Assembly (NCBI GenBank): GCA_016932895.1
Contig: JAFGCA010000152.1
Span: 1 to 28,344 of the forward strand
DNA length: 28,344 bases
Direction: 5' to 3'
From: Sedimentisphaerales bacterium
Lineage (GTDB): Bacteria > Planctomycetota > Phycisphaerae > Sedimentisphaerales > SG8-4
The position numbers and the translations under genes are program-made. Every line of letters starts with the position of its first letter. The stretch's first letter is position 1. Below the pieces are notes generated by a model, which saw only the letters and a list, made by a program, of their open reading frames with translations, was not told the origin of the DNA and did not search any database. Shown piece by piece: positions 23,301 through 28,344 of the stretch.

Positions 23301-23958
23301 CCTGCACACGGACCTTGTTGCCAGCCTTGAGGGAGATGCTGCGACCGGCACCGACCACCGCGTCTCGCGTATCCCCGGGTCCGATACCAAACTGAAAACG
23401 CTCGCCCCAGAGGTCATATGGATTGGGACTCGGAGCAATGTACCTGATGAAGGCAAGGTAAACAGTACTGCTTTCCCTCCTGGCACTGCCCGAACCGTAG
23501 TAGTGAAAGTATCGCCAGGTGACTCCTCCACTCCCTTCTCCCTCCATTGAATTGTAAGTCGCCTTGGCGCCTCGCCAGTCCTCATGCCAGTTGCGCAAGT
23601 CCACAGTAGTGCATTCGTCCTGTACCCATACTGGGGTGATCGGTTCCGGCCAATATCCGCCTGGCCCCAGGATTCCAATTTGTGTTCTCGCGTAGCCGCT
23701 GCTGCATATTTGTTGCGTGCTCTGTGATCCCGTGCATACACACCGGTTGTCCCAGGGGGGGTCGGCTACGCACCTCCGTGTCAAATAAGCCCAGCCGGTT
23801 GGATCGTACGGTATGGAGGCACTAGATCCCGTCCACGCGCTACTGTCTACCTCCACCGTTCCTACGGCACCTCTACACTCTCCGGCGGACAGAAGCGAGA
23901 TGATCATTGCTGCCGCCACCATTGCTCCACCACAGACGCTCATTCGCACGATTCTCAT
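20323..23958 (-). CDS. Large secreted modular protein: two PASTA repeats, CARDB, beta-helix and C-terminal domain
   Basis: A 1,211-residue exported protein. The signal peptide is at residues about 1-31. Residues about 32-305 form an unrecognised N-terminal domain. Two PASTA repeats (about 306-440) each contain VPNVVGMTKSEATSAITAAGL, and are almost identical. A CARDB-like adhesion domain follows (about 445-550, GQLLEVKTQVRNRGDATSGSF), then an Ig-like segment (about 570-670), a right-handed beta-helix region with repeated GGGV and CxI units (about 680-960) ending in GRINIGAYGGT, and a C-terminal lectin-like domain. I chose ATG 23958 because AGGAGA/AAGGGG lies just before it; ATG 23982 would place the ribosome site inside the gene. 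It is downstream of copy B of the BlaI-type operator, so it may belong to the BlaI regulon. Function is not known; PASTA suggests binding to peptidoglycan or a related ligand. Confidence 0.85.
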   Translation of the reverse strand: MRIVRMSVCGGAMVAAAMIISLLSAGECRGAVGTVEVDSSAWTGSSASIPYDPTGWAYLTRRCVADPPWDNRCVCTGSQSTQQICSSGYARTQIGILGPGGYWPEPITPVWVQDECTTVDLRNWHEDWRGAKATYNSMEGEGSGGVTWRYFHYYGSGSARRESSTVYLAFIRYIAPSPNPYDLWGERFQFGIGPGDTRDAVVGAGRSISLKAGNKVRVQDLEGAMAGDAGDSVGYPHYYSDQASEVIQGYFVPDSGWPTTLSLSQLQNGGSFTAISPGRLYFHSTMSPSYSDKRGGYVFTVTLDATVPNVVGMTKSEATSAITAAGLVVGTTTYTYSNTAPFGQVFAQSPVAGTSVALGSVVNLTVSTAVTVPNVVGMTKSEATSAITAAGLVVGTTSYEYSDAEPPGQVIAQNPVAGTSIDMSLAVDLIISSAPCDLVDGGEATRSFAPRAIAAGQLLEVKTQVRNRGDATSGSFRVDFYASLDRTITSNDYSLGTYNLSSIPKGGASMFTWSGAFPASVPGGTYYVGWIIDAGNQVTETNENNNTAYKEAYQITVQGGGPGPGVDGADLAVAPASGGSFSGPIGGPFVPQHKTYTLTNTGNALLSWRATATQSWVTFSRSSGILAAGAKTYVNVSVHAGAIGEGTYMATLTFTNQTNGKGTTGRSLTLAIGGGASTTGAIIHVDDDAPADPGPGNSDISDPAENGSPEHPFDRVQEGIDSATDGDTVLVLPGLYLGGIDLGGKAIVVTSLLGIDPNAPEALGSIDCTMIDALGGGPVATFANGEGPDCVLKGLTLIGGEARSGGGILCESSSPTISHCVIAGNRATRYGGGGGGVDCYRSSATFVNCTIADNYAGEPGGGVTCEQSDITFASCIIWGNAPDALSVTSGEAPSVRYCDVEGGWLGTDNIDVNPGFTWPGHWALISNLHVPVDPATPGAVWMHGDYHLQSRSGRFDPVAKNWTTDPTDSPCIDAGDPTSVWSTEPAPNGGRINIGAYGGTAEAGKSGEASTRVLTFDDITSAETAWIPGDYGGFLMWDTFVAGKARLWGGSGYHNGLVSGDYVAYNGNGNPAEISGPSFNIIGAYFTAAWNDGLNIDIEGYRDGAQVYTYTAVVDTSGPSWVQLDFANVDRVRFTSYGGTHNPQFSLRGTQFAMDDMSYWVNAPDHGFASNVLPPHASAERFTIDQERSVAPWLAGTNQGGLSTSIPEASE
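22768..22849 (-). repeat. PASTA coding repeat, second copy in the protein
   Basis: This 82-bp stretch is identical to 22963-23044 except for one base, 195 bp (65 codons) away. The near identity at the DNA level points to recent duplication or gene conversion. Each copy contains a CGAAGTCG-CCTC-CGACTTCG hairpin. Confidence 0.85.
22963..23044 (-). repeat. PASTA coding repeat, first copy in the protein
   Basis: Partner of 22768-22849 with one mismatch over 82 bp. The flanking parts of the two PASTA units have diverged more (TTYTYSNTAPFGQVFAQSP against TSYEYSDAEPPGQVIAQNP), so the identity is confined to the first half of the unit. Confidence 0.85.
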
Positions 23959-24042
23959 TTCTTTCCCCTTTCTCCTGTTCATACGGCATTCGCAAATTCC
24001 CCCATGAGACGTCTATTACCCTTGGCCACTTCATCCCATCAT

Positions 24043-24186
24043 TTAGACTATTGGCACTCGTACAATGTCCCATTGTGATCGCGTATCTCGGTCCATTGTC
24101 ACTTCACAACCGAAGAGGCTCGAATCAAGCGGAGAAAACTCTATCCATCACTTGAGTAGAGACAGGGCACCAAGTAGTCTCTGAAT
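24043..24186 (-). pseudogene. Collapsed blaI-blaR1 remnant ahead of the PASTA gene
   Basis: Read on the minus strand from ATT at 24186, the sequence gives QRLLGALSLLK, a TGA, and then, in the same frame, SPLDSSLFGCEVTMDRDTRSQWDIVRVPIV and TAA. The first part matches the start of blaI (ATT CAG AGA CTA). The last part matches the tail after blaR1 (GRDTWSQWDIV). So the interior of a second blaI-blaR1 pair appears to be deleted. AGGGAGG lies 7 nt before the ATT. It lies in the 5' leader of the PASTA gene, and a short peptide could still be made. Confidence 0.65.
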
Positions 24187-24276
24187 AGGTCGGCCTCCCT
24201 GCAATTACAACTGTAATTCTTTTGGATAATATTACAGTTGTGATTCTATGTCAATGGGAAAATGAAAAAATTTCGG
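24174..24276 (-). repeat. Copy B of the duplicated promoter/operator segment (upstream of the PASTA gene)
   Basis: Ungapped partner of 20173-20275 (copy A). Promoter hexamers, spacer, both operators, SD and ATT all occur at matching positions. Operators and promoter are nearer to consensus here than in copy A. Confidence 0.75.
24204..24254 (-). promoter_or_regulatory. Strong promoter with two BlaI-type operators ahead of the PASTA gene
   Basis: On the minus strand TTGACA (24254-24249) and TATTAT (24231-24226, 5 of 6) have a 17-bp spacer. O2 at 24204-24217 is a perfect ATTACAnnTGTAAT dyad; O1 at 24231-24244 has one mismatch. ACAACTGTAAT and ATTACAGTTGT also form a longer 11-bp inverted repeat across both. 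The PASTA gene starts about 265 bp further on, beyond the remnant, with no terminator seen between. Confidence 0.7.
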
Positions 24277-24380
24277 CAGGAATCTAGCCTCCGCGTCTTG
24301 GACTCGTTGGGGCGGGACGATCCAGTCTACGGTTCTGTGAGGGGCGTGTAGGCTATGCTCTCGGCTGGGGGTGATCGGGG

Positions 24381-26348
24381 TCAGGGCGAACCAGATTCCG
24401 GGGCAGGGACCATGCGCACGGCGTGCCCGCCGCTGGGGGGCATTTCGGCGGTCAGGATTGTGTTGCGGCTGACCCGGCGGCGCTCGCACTTGACGTGCGT
24501 TCGCGTGTTGTCGTTAAGATCACCGTCGGAGTAGACGTGCGCGGTATAGTCCCGATCTCGATCGAGAAAGGTCAGGGGGATATTGAGCGTGCGGGTCTCC
24601 ATGCCGTTCATGGTTCCGATGAACCATTCTCCGCCGCTGCGGCGGGCAATCGTGATATACTCGCCGATCTTGCCATTGATGACCCGCGTGTCGTCCCAGA
24701 CGGTAGGGATGTGGTCGAAAAACTCGATCTCGGGCTCGCCTTGGTAGGCGGCCGGGCGGTCGTACCAGAAGAGGAATTGCCAGGGGCTGTAGAAGACGAC
24801 CGCCGCGGCCAACTGGTGGGCGTGGGTCGTCTTGATGCGGTTGTTGTAGTAACAGACGGTGTAGTCGCCGGCGCCGCAGAGCATGCGGGTGAAGGGTAAG
24901 ACGAGATTTTCGCCGGCGGTCGGCATGCACTCATTGCCCCGGATACCTTCCTGGGTCATGAAGTTGGGGTACGTCCGGCTGTATCCGGTCGGGCGGTACT
25001 CATCATGCACGTCGACCATCAGGTGATGCTTCGCCGCTTTGCGCACCGCCTCATGCAGCCAGGCGGTCCATTTCTGCGAGCCGACCTGTACGAAGCCGTA
25101 CTTGACGCCCTTGATGCCCCAGCTTTCATAGAGGGGCAGGATCTCATCGAGCTGTCGTTCCAACGCGCGCCGGTTGACGTAGACGAGAATACCGATGTCT
25201 CGCTGTTTGGCGTACTCGATGACGGCGTGCAGATCCAGTGGTCCCGGGGAACGCTTGGGATCGACCGAGATGGTCGTGGCGTCGGACTCGTCGCTGTATT
25301 CGTGGCCGTACCAGCCCGCGTCGTATTCCACGTATTGCAGGTTGTGTTCGGCCGCGAAGTCCACGCACGCTTTGCCGCCTGCGGTGGTCAGCGTGACTTC
25401 GCGGATGACCTTGCCCGGCTTGATCCAGGACGTATCGGCGATGGCGCAGGCGTCGTTGAGATTCAGAATGAGAGTGCTGCATTCGAGAAGTTCGCCCGAC
25501 GTTTCTGCGATCATCAGCACGCGCCAGGGCGTCGTCAGCGGCGTTGACGCTTCTACCTTGCCGGCGAGCGAGCTGATCAGCGCATACGGCTGGTCTTTGA
25601 CGGGCGACAGCTTCATGCGAGCGTAATCGACCAGCCGCGCCTCGGCCACGGCCGCGAAGCCTCCGTCCTTCAGTTCCAGCGTCAACGGTCTCTCGCAGTT
25701 GTTCTTGACCTCGCCAAGCGGCACCTTGTTGTATTGGCCCTGTGCGGAATACACGGCGTGCGCCGTGTGGTCTGCGAGAAAACGGAACTGTGTCTTCTCC
25801 GCGGCGATGACGAGGTTTTTGACGTTCTTTTGTTCCGGGACGGTATAGCCGAAGGCGGCCCCTTCGTTGTACGCCCGGAACGTCACGATCAGGCGGCGGT
25901 GAGGCGCTGCCTTCTCTGCCAGTGTGACGACGAGCTGATTGTAGCGGTCGCGAATGGTCTCCCATTGCCCGTACACCGGAGACCAGGTCGTGTCGCTGCC
26001 GCTGCTTTGCGTCTCGGCAACGACCAAGCCCGCGTCTAGGTCCGGCGCATCCTCAAGATCGAGGCCGAGCCGCGATTCGCCGAGGACGGTTCGGCCCTTG
26101 TATTCGACCTGATAGACGGGACATCCGTCGCGCCCCGCTGCGTCGCTGAGATCGAACGTAACGACTACGTTCTCATCAGGCGACTTGACCACGTGGCCGG
26201 CCGCAGCCCAGTGCCACGGTACCAGCAGCAGAAGGATGCAGGCCGACACGGCGGAGTTTCTGCGGCTGTGGAGACGGAACGTTTTCAGATCGGAAGGGAC
26301 TTCCCGGTCGCGGGACCGGGTTTGCCTGCGCTTATCGTTGTTACTCAT
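24381..26348 (-). CDS. Glycoside hydrolase family 97 protein, secreted
   Basis: A 655-residue GH97 protein in three parts: N-terminal beta-sandwich (about 55-300, starting VKSPDENVVVTFDLSDAAG), catalytic (beta/alpha)8 barrel (about 310-570; EYDAGWYGHEYSDESD, MVDVHDEYRPTGYSRTYPN, TQEGIRGNE) and C-terminal beta domain. GH97 members are alpha-glucosidases or alpha-galactosidases. In retaining members an Asp in KVDFM is the nucleophile; here that motif reads GVKYGFV with Gly418. Conserved acids Glu450, Glu467 and Glu473 remain. The substrate and mechanism are unclear. The N-terminus is long and basic (about 30 residues) before a hydrophobic stretch (SAVSACILLLLVPWHWAAAG), consistent with export. 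GGAGAG lies about 9 nt before the ATG. It follows the CPBP gene by 46 bp. Confidence 0.88.
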   Translation of the reverse strand: MSNNDKRRQTRSRDREVPSDLKTFRLHSRRNSAVSACILLLLVPWHWAAAGHVVKSPDENVVVTFDLSDAAGRDGCPVYQVEYKGRTVLGESRLGLDLEDAPDLDAGLVVAETQSSGSDTTWSPVYGQWETIRDRYNQLVVTLAEKAAPHRRLIVTFRAYNEGAAFGYTVPEQKNVKNLVIAAEKTQFRFLADHTAHAVYSAQGQYNKVPLGEVKNNCERPLTLELKDGGFAAVAEARLVDYARMKLSPVKDQPYALISSLAGKVEASTPLTTPWRVLMIAETSGELLECSTLILNLNDACAIADTSWIKPGKVIREVTLTTAGGKACVDFAAEHNLQYVEYDAGWYGHEYSDESDATTISVDPKRSPGPLDLHAVIEYAKQRDIGILVYVNRRALERQLDEILPLYESWGIKGVKYGFVQVGSQKWTAWLHEAVRKAAKHHLMVDVHDEYRPTGYSRTYPNFMTQEGIRGNECMPTAGENLVLPFTRMLCGAGDYTVCYYNNRIKTTHAHQLAAAVVFYSPWQFLFWYDRPAAYQGEPEIEFFDHIPTVWDDTRVINGKIGEYITIARRSGGEWFIGTMNGMETRTLNIPLTFLDRDRDYTAHVYSDGDLNDNTRTHVKCERRRVSRNTILTAEMPPSGGHAVRMVPAPESGSP

Positions 26349-26394
26349 AATAACTCACTCTCCGTTCGGAGTACCTGCAATCCCATTGGCTCAC

Positions 26395-27258
26395 TCATAT
26401 CCAGGCGGCTTGCTCGCTCAGGGTCGCGGCAATGGCCACGCCGTTGAACAGCGCGTGCATGAAGATCGGTCGAAAGAGCGACCCACTCTTTTCGTACGCG
26501 TAGCCCAGTCCCATCGCAAGCATAAACAACGCGGGCCAGTGCGTGACGTTCTGATGCACCGAGGCGAAGATCGCCGACGTGATGACAATCGCCAGCCAGG
26601 GCTGCTCCAAATACGAGCGAATCATCGTCTGGAAGAGGCCGCGAAAGAGCATCTCTTCAAGCACGGGGGCGATGACAACCGCCAGGAAGACGATCAGGAC
26701 GCGCAGGGGAAGCGCCGCTGATTCGCTGATCAACTGCAGTTCCTGATGCTGTGGCATTTCGAAGTCCTGACCCTGCAGCATCTTGCCCAACGAGGTGGTG
26801 GCGATGATCATTGCCAGGACCACCGGCCAGACCGCCAGCAGGTTGGCAAACGCCAGGGCGGCGTCCTTCGGGATCGTCTTCAACCGTAGCCCGAATCCTC
26901 TCAAACCTTCGGCGAAATCGAGCTGCGCCAGAAACAACATCACCACGATGGTGAGAACGGCCCCCGTGCAAAACACCAGGTTGTCCAGGAAATCGGACTG
27001 CCACCCGTTCAGGGAGCCGGTAAACAGGTCCGCGACCGACTGCATCATTGAGATGCCGACGAGCCAGATGAAGAACGGGATAAAGGGTGTGTAAGGGGCC
27101 ATGCGGTTGCGGCGGTCGGGCGCGCCCACCAGCGCCTTGCGGCCCAGCGACGTCTGGAGCATCCAGGCGGAAAGCAGCGCAATCCCCGCCAGCGTAATCA
27201 GGTGGTCCGGAGTAACCAAGGTGGTCGCTGGTTCCGATGCGTCCAATGTGGCCCTCAT
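26395..27258 (-). CDS. CPBP family intramembrane metalloprotease
   Basis: A 287-residue polytopic membrane protein (about eight helices) of the CPBP/Abi family (CAAX-protease and bacteriocin-immunity related). The diagnostic motifs are EEMLFRGLFQ (the EExxxR motif), FASVHQN and HALFNGVAI. The substrate is unknown. The ATG at 27258 is preferred since it starts just before the first membrane segment; a GTG at 27324 would add 22 poorly conserved residues and overlaps the murA promoter candidate. Neither start has a clear Shine-Dalgarno sequence. The GH97 gene follows after 46 bp, but a functional link is not evident. Divergent from murA. Confidence 0.85.
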   Translation of the reverse strand: MRATLDASEPATTLVTPDHLITLAGIALLSAWMLQTSLGRKALVGAPDRRNRMAPYTPFIPFFIWLVGISMMQSVADLFTGSLNGWQSDFLDNLVFCTGAVLTIVVMLFLAQLDFAEGLRGFGLRLKTIPKDAALAFANLLAVWPVVLAMIIATTSLGKMLQGQDFEMPQHQELQLISESAALPLRVLIVFLAVVIAPVLEEMLFRGLFQTMIRSYLEQPWLAIVITSAIFASVHQNVTHWPALFMLAMGLGYAYEKSGSLFRPIFMHALFNGVAIAATLSEQAAWI

Positions 27259-27301
27259 CTTGTGACGGTGCGCTGTGTTCTTCGAGCCTGGCCCAAGAGG
27301 G

Positions 27302-27330
27302 TTGAAACTCGCGTTGCCTTCCACTACACT
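27302..27330 (+). promoter_or_regulatory. Candidate murA promoter
   Basis: TTGAAA (27302-27307, 5 of 6) and TACACT (27325-27330, 4 of 6) have a 17-bp spacer. Transcription would begin near 27337, leaving a leader of about 60 nt with AGGA boxes before the murA ATG. Confidence 0.45.
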
Positions 27331-27397
27331 AACCGGACACGGAGTCCAGTCTGCGGAGTATGGCAGAAGGAAAGGCTGTTTTCAAGGAAAATAGGAC

Positions 27398-28344
27398 ATG
27401 GATGTATTTCGGATTGAAGGTCCGGTCAGGCTGGCCGGAGAGGTGACCGTCAATGGCTCGAAGAACGCCTCCCTGCCGATCATGGCGGCGGCGATTTTGG
27501 CGGCAGGCCGGTCGGCCTTCGTCGGCGTGCCGAACCTCTCCGATATTCGCGTTTGCGGCGAGCTGCTTGAGACGTTGGGCTGCCGGGTGGCCCGCGAGGC
27601 CGACGGTTCGCTGGCGATCGACTCGGCCGAGATCGACAATCCCGTGGGCGACTACGAGATCGTCCGAAAGATGCGCGCCGGCATCTGTATTCTGGGTCCG
27701 CTGCTGGCCCGGTGCGGGCGGGCGGAAGTGTCCATGCCCGGCGGTTGTGCGATTGGCGACCGGCCCATCAACCTGCATCTGCGCGGCCTGCGCGAGCTCG
27801 GCGCCGAGATTCATCTCAAGAATGGCTACGTCATCGCCGAAACCCCGCACGGCCTGACCGGTGCGAGCATCTTTCTCGGCGGCTCGTTCGGCTCCACCGT
27901 CCTGGGTACCGCCAACGTGATGATGGCGGCGGTCCTGGCGAAGGGCCGGACCGTCATCGAGTCGGCCGCCTGCGAGCCCGAAATCGCCGACCTGGCCAAC
28001 TGTCTCAATGCGATGGGCGCGCGGATTCGCGGAATCGGCTCGCCCCGGCTCGTCATCGAGGGCGTCAAGGAGTTGCATCCGGTGCGATACGAGGTAATCC
28101 CGGACCGCATCGAAGCCGGGACGTTCATGGCGGCCGCGGTCATCACCGCCGGTGAGCTGCGGCTGCGAAACTGCCGGCTCGACGACTTGATGGCCGTGGT
28201 CGACAAACTCCGGGGCATCGGGGCGACGGTCGAGCCGGATGCCGGCGGCTGCGTGGTCGCACGCACCGGGCGCGTCAAGCCCGCCGACGTTACCACCCAG
28301 CCCTATCCGGGCTTTCCGACCGATTTGCAGGCGCAGTTCATGGC
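27398..28344 (+). CDS. murA: UDP-N-acetylglucosamine 1-carboxyvinyltransferase MurA (partial, 3' end outside window)
   Basis: The first 315 codons of MurA, which transfers enolpyruvate from PEP to UDP-GlcNAc, the first committed step of peptidoglycan synthesis in the cytoplasm. Seen motifs: NGSKNASLPIMAAAIL (Lys-Asn at the substrate site), the active-site loop PGGCAIGDRPINLH with Cys117, the residue attacked by fosfomycin, then LGTANVMMAAVLAKG, AACEPEIADLANCLNAMGA, IPDRIEAGTFMAAA and PGFPTDLQAQFM. AGGA lies 3-5 nt before the ATG, with a second AGGA further out. It supports that this organism makes peptidoglycan, as is now known for planctomycetes. Divergent from the CPBP gene. Confidence 0.96.
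   Translation, partial: MDVFRIEGPVRLAGEVTVNGSKNASLPIMAAAILAAGRSAFVGVPNLSDIRVCGELLETLGCRVAREADGSLAIDSAEIDNPVGDYEIVRKMRAGICILGPLLARCGRAEVSMPGGCAIGDRPINLHLRGLRELGAEIHLKNGYVIAETPHGLTGASIFLGGSFGSTVLGTANVMMAAVLAKGRTVIESAACEPEIADLANCLNAMGARIRGIGSPRLVIEGVKELHPVRYEVIPDRIEAGTFMAAAVITAGELRLRNCRLDDLMAVVDKLRGIGATVEPDAGGCVVARTGRVKPADVTTQPYPGFPTDLQAQFM

Noticed and set aside
27259..27324. GTG 27324 as start of the CPBP protease
   Set aside because: The added 22 residues are not conserved in character, there is no SD and it overlaps the murA promoter candidate.
1..28344. CRISPR arrays, tRNA or rRNA genes, insertion sequences, transposase or integrase genes
   Set aside because: None was seen on reading both strands; no direct repeats with regular spacers and no transposase motifs.

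Overview
The window looks like a chromosomal segment of a heterotrophic Planctomycetota bacterium, most likely of the Phycisphaerae type. It is GC-rich, with secreted carbohydrate-active proteins, a Tat-exported Gfo/Idh/MocA oxidoreductase, a GH172 (DUF2961) protein, a GH97 protein, a large modular secreted protein ending its beta-helix region in a GRINIGAYGGT-type motif, and a BlaI/BlaR1 pair. This placement is inferred from gene content; there is no rRNA in the window. Several redox proteins (two ferritin-like proteins and a small zinc-ribbon protein) suggest an anaerobe or micro-aerobe that copes with oxygen.

Layout: (1) 1-3229, minus strand: a three-gene saccharide cluster (oxidoreductase, GH172, pectate-lyase-like beta-helix protein cut by the window edge). 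(2) 3458-4594, plus: an AlaX-type alanyl-tRNA editing protein, possibly leaderless. (3) 4779-8596, plus: a compact MCE/Mla-type lipid transport operon (STAS-MlaE permease, ATPase, MCE substrate-binding protein, auxiliary lipoprotein). (4) 8656-15912: a photolyase-family protein, a ferritin-like protein and Zn-ribbon protein on the opposite strand, TspO, a PNPOx-fold protein overlapping a PEP-synthase-like ATP-grasp/phospho-His protein, a sterol-desaturase-like hydroxylase and a Dps-like ferritin. (5) 15913-17426: a roughly 500-bp gene-free stretch with a near-consensus promoter, foldable RNA and an intrinsic terminator, followed by a diadenylate cyclase of DacZ-like architecture. (6) 17530-24276, minus: a SRPBCC protein, blaR1- and blaI-like genes, and a 1,211-residue secreted protein with two PASTA repeats. 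(7) 24381-27258, minus: GH97 and a CPBP membrane protease. (8) 27398-end, plus: murA, cut by the window edge.

The most interesting part is region 6. The promoter/operator upstream of blaI (two ATTACAnnTGTAAT-type dyads, starts 27 bp apart) occurs a second time, ungapped and exactly 4,001 bp away, upstream of the PASTA protein. There it is followed by a collapsed remnant that carries the start of blaI fused to the end of blaR1. The BlaR1-like sensor has a beta-trefoil-like outer domain instead of the usual penicillin-binding domain. Together these suggest a BlaI-controlled regulon with a non-beta-lactam signal and a large secreted protein as its output. blaI itself appears to start at an ATT codon, and that ATT is kept in the remnant copy.

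The cluster in region 4 fits oxidative and light stress handling. Region 3 should move phospholipids or other hydrophobic molecules across the periplasm. MurA, and possibly the c-di-AMP synthase and the PASTA protein, relate to cell-envelope homeostasis.
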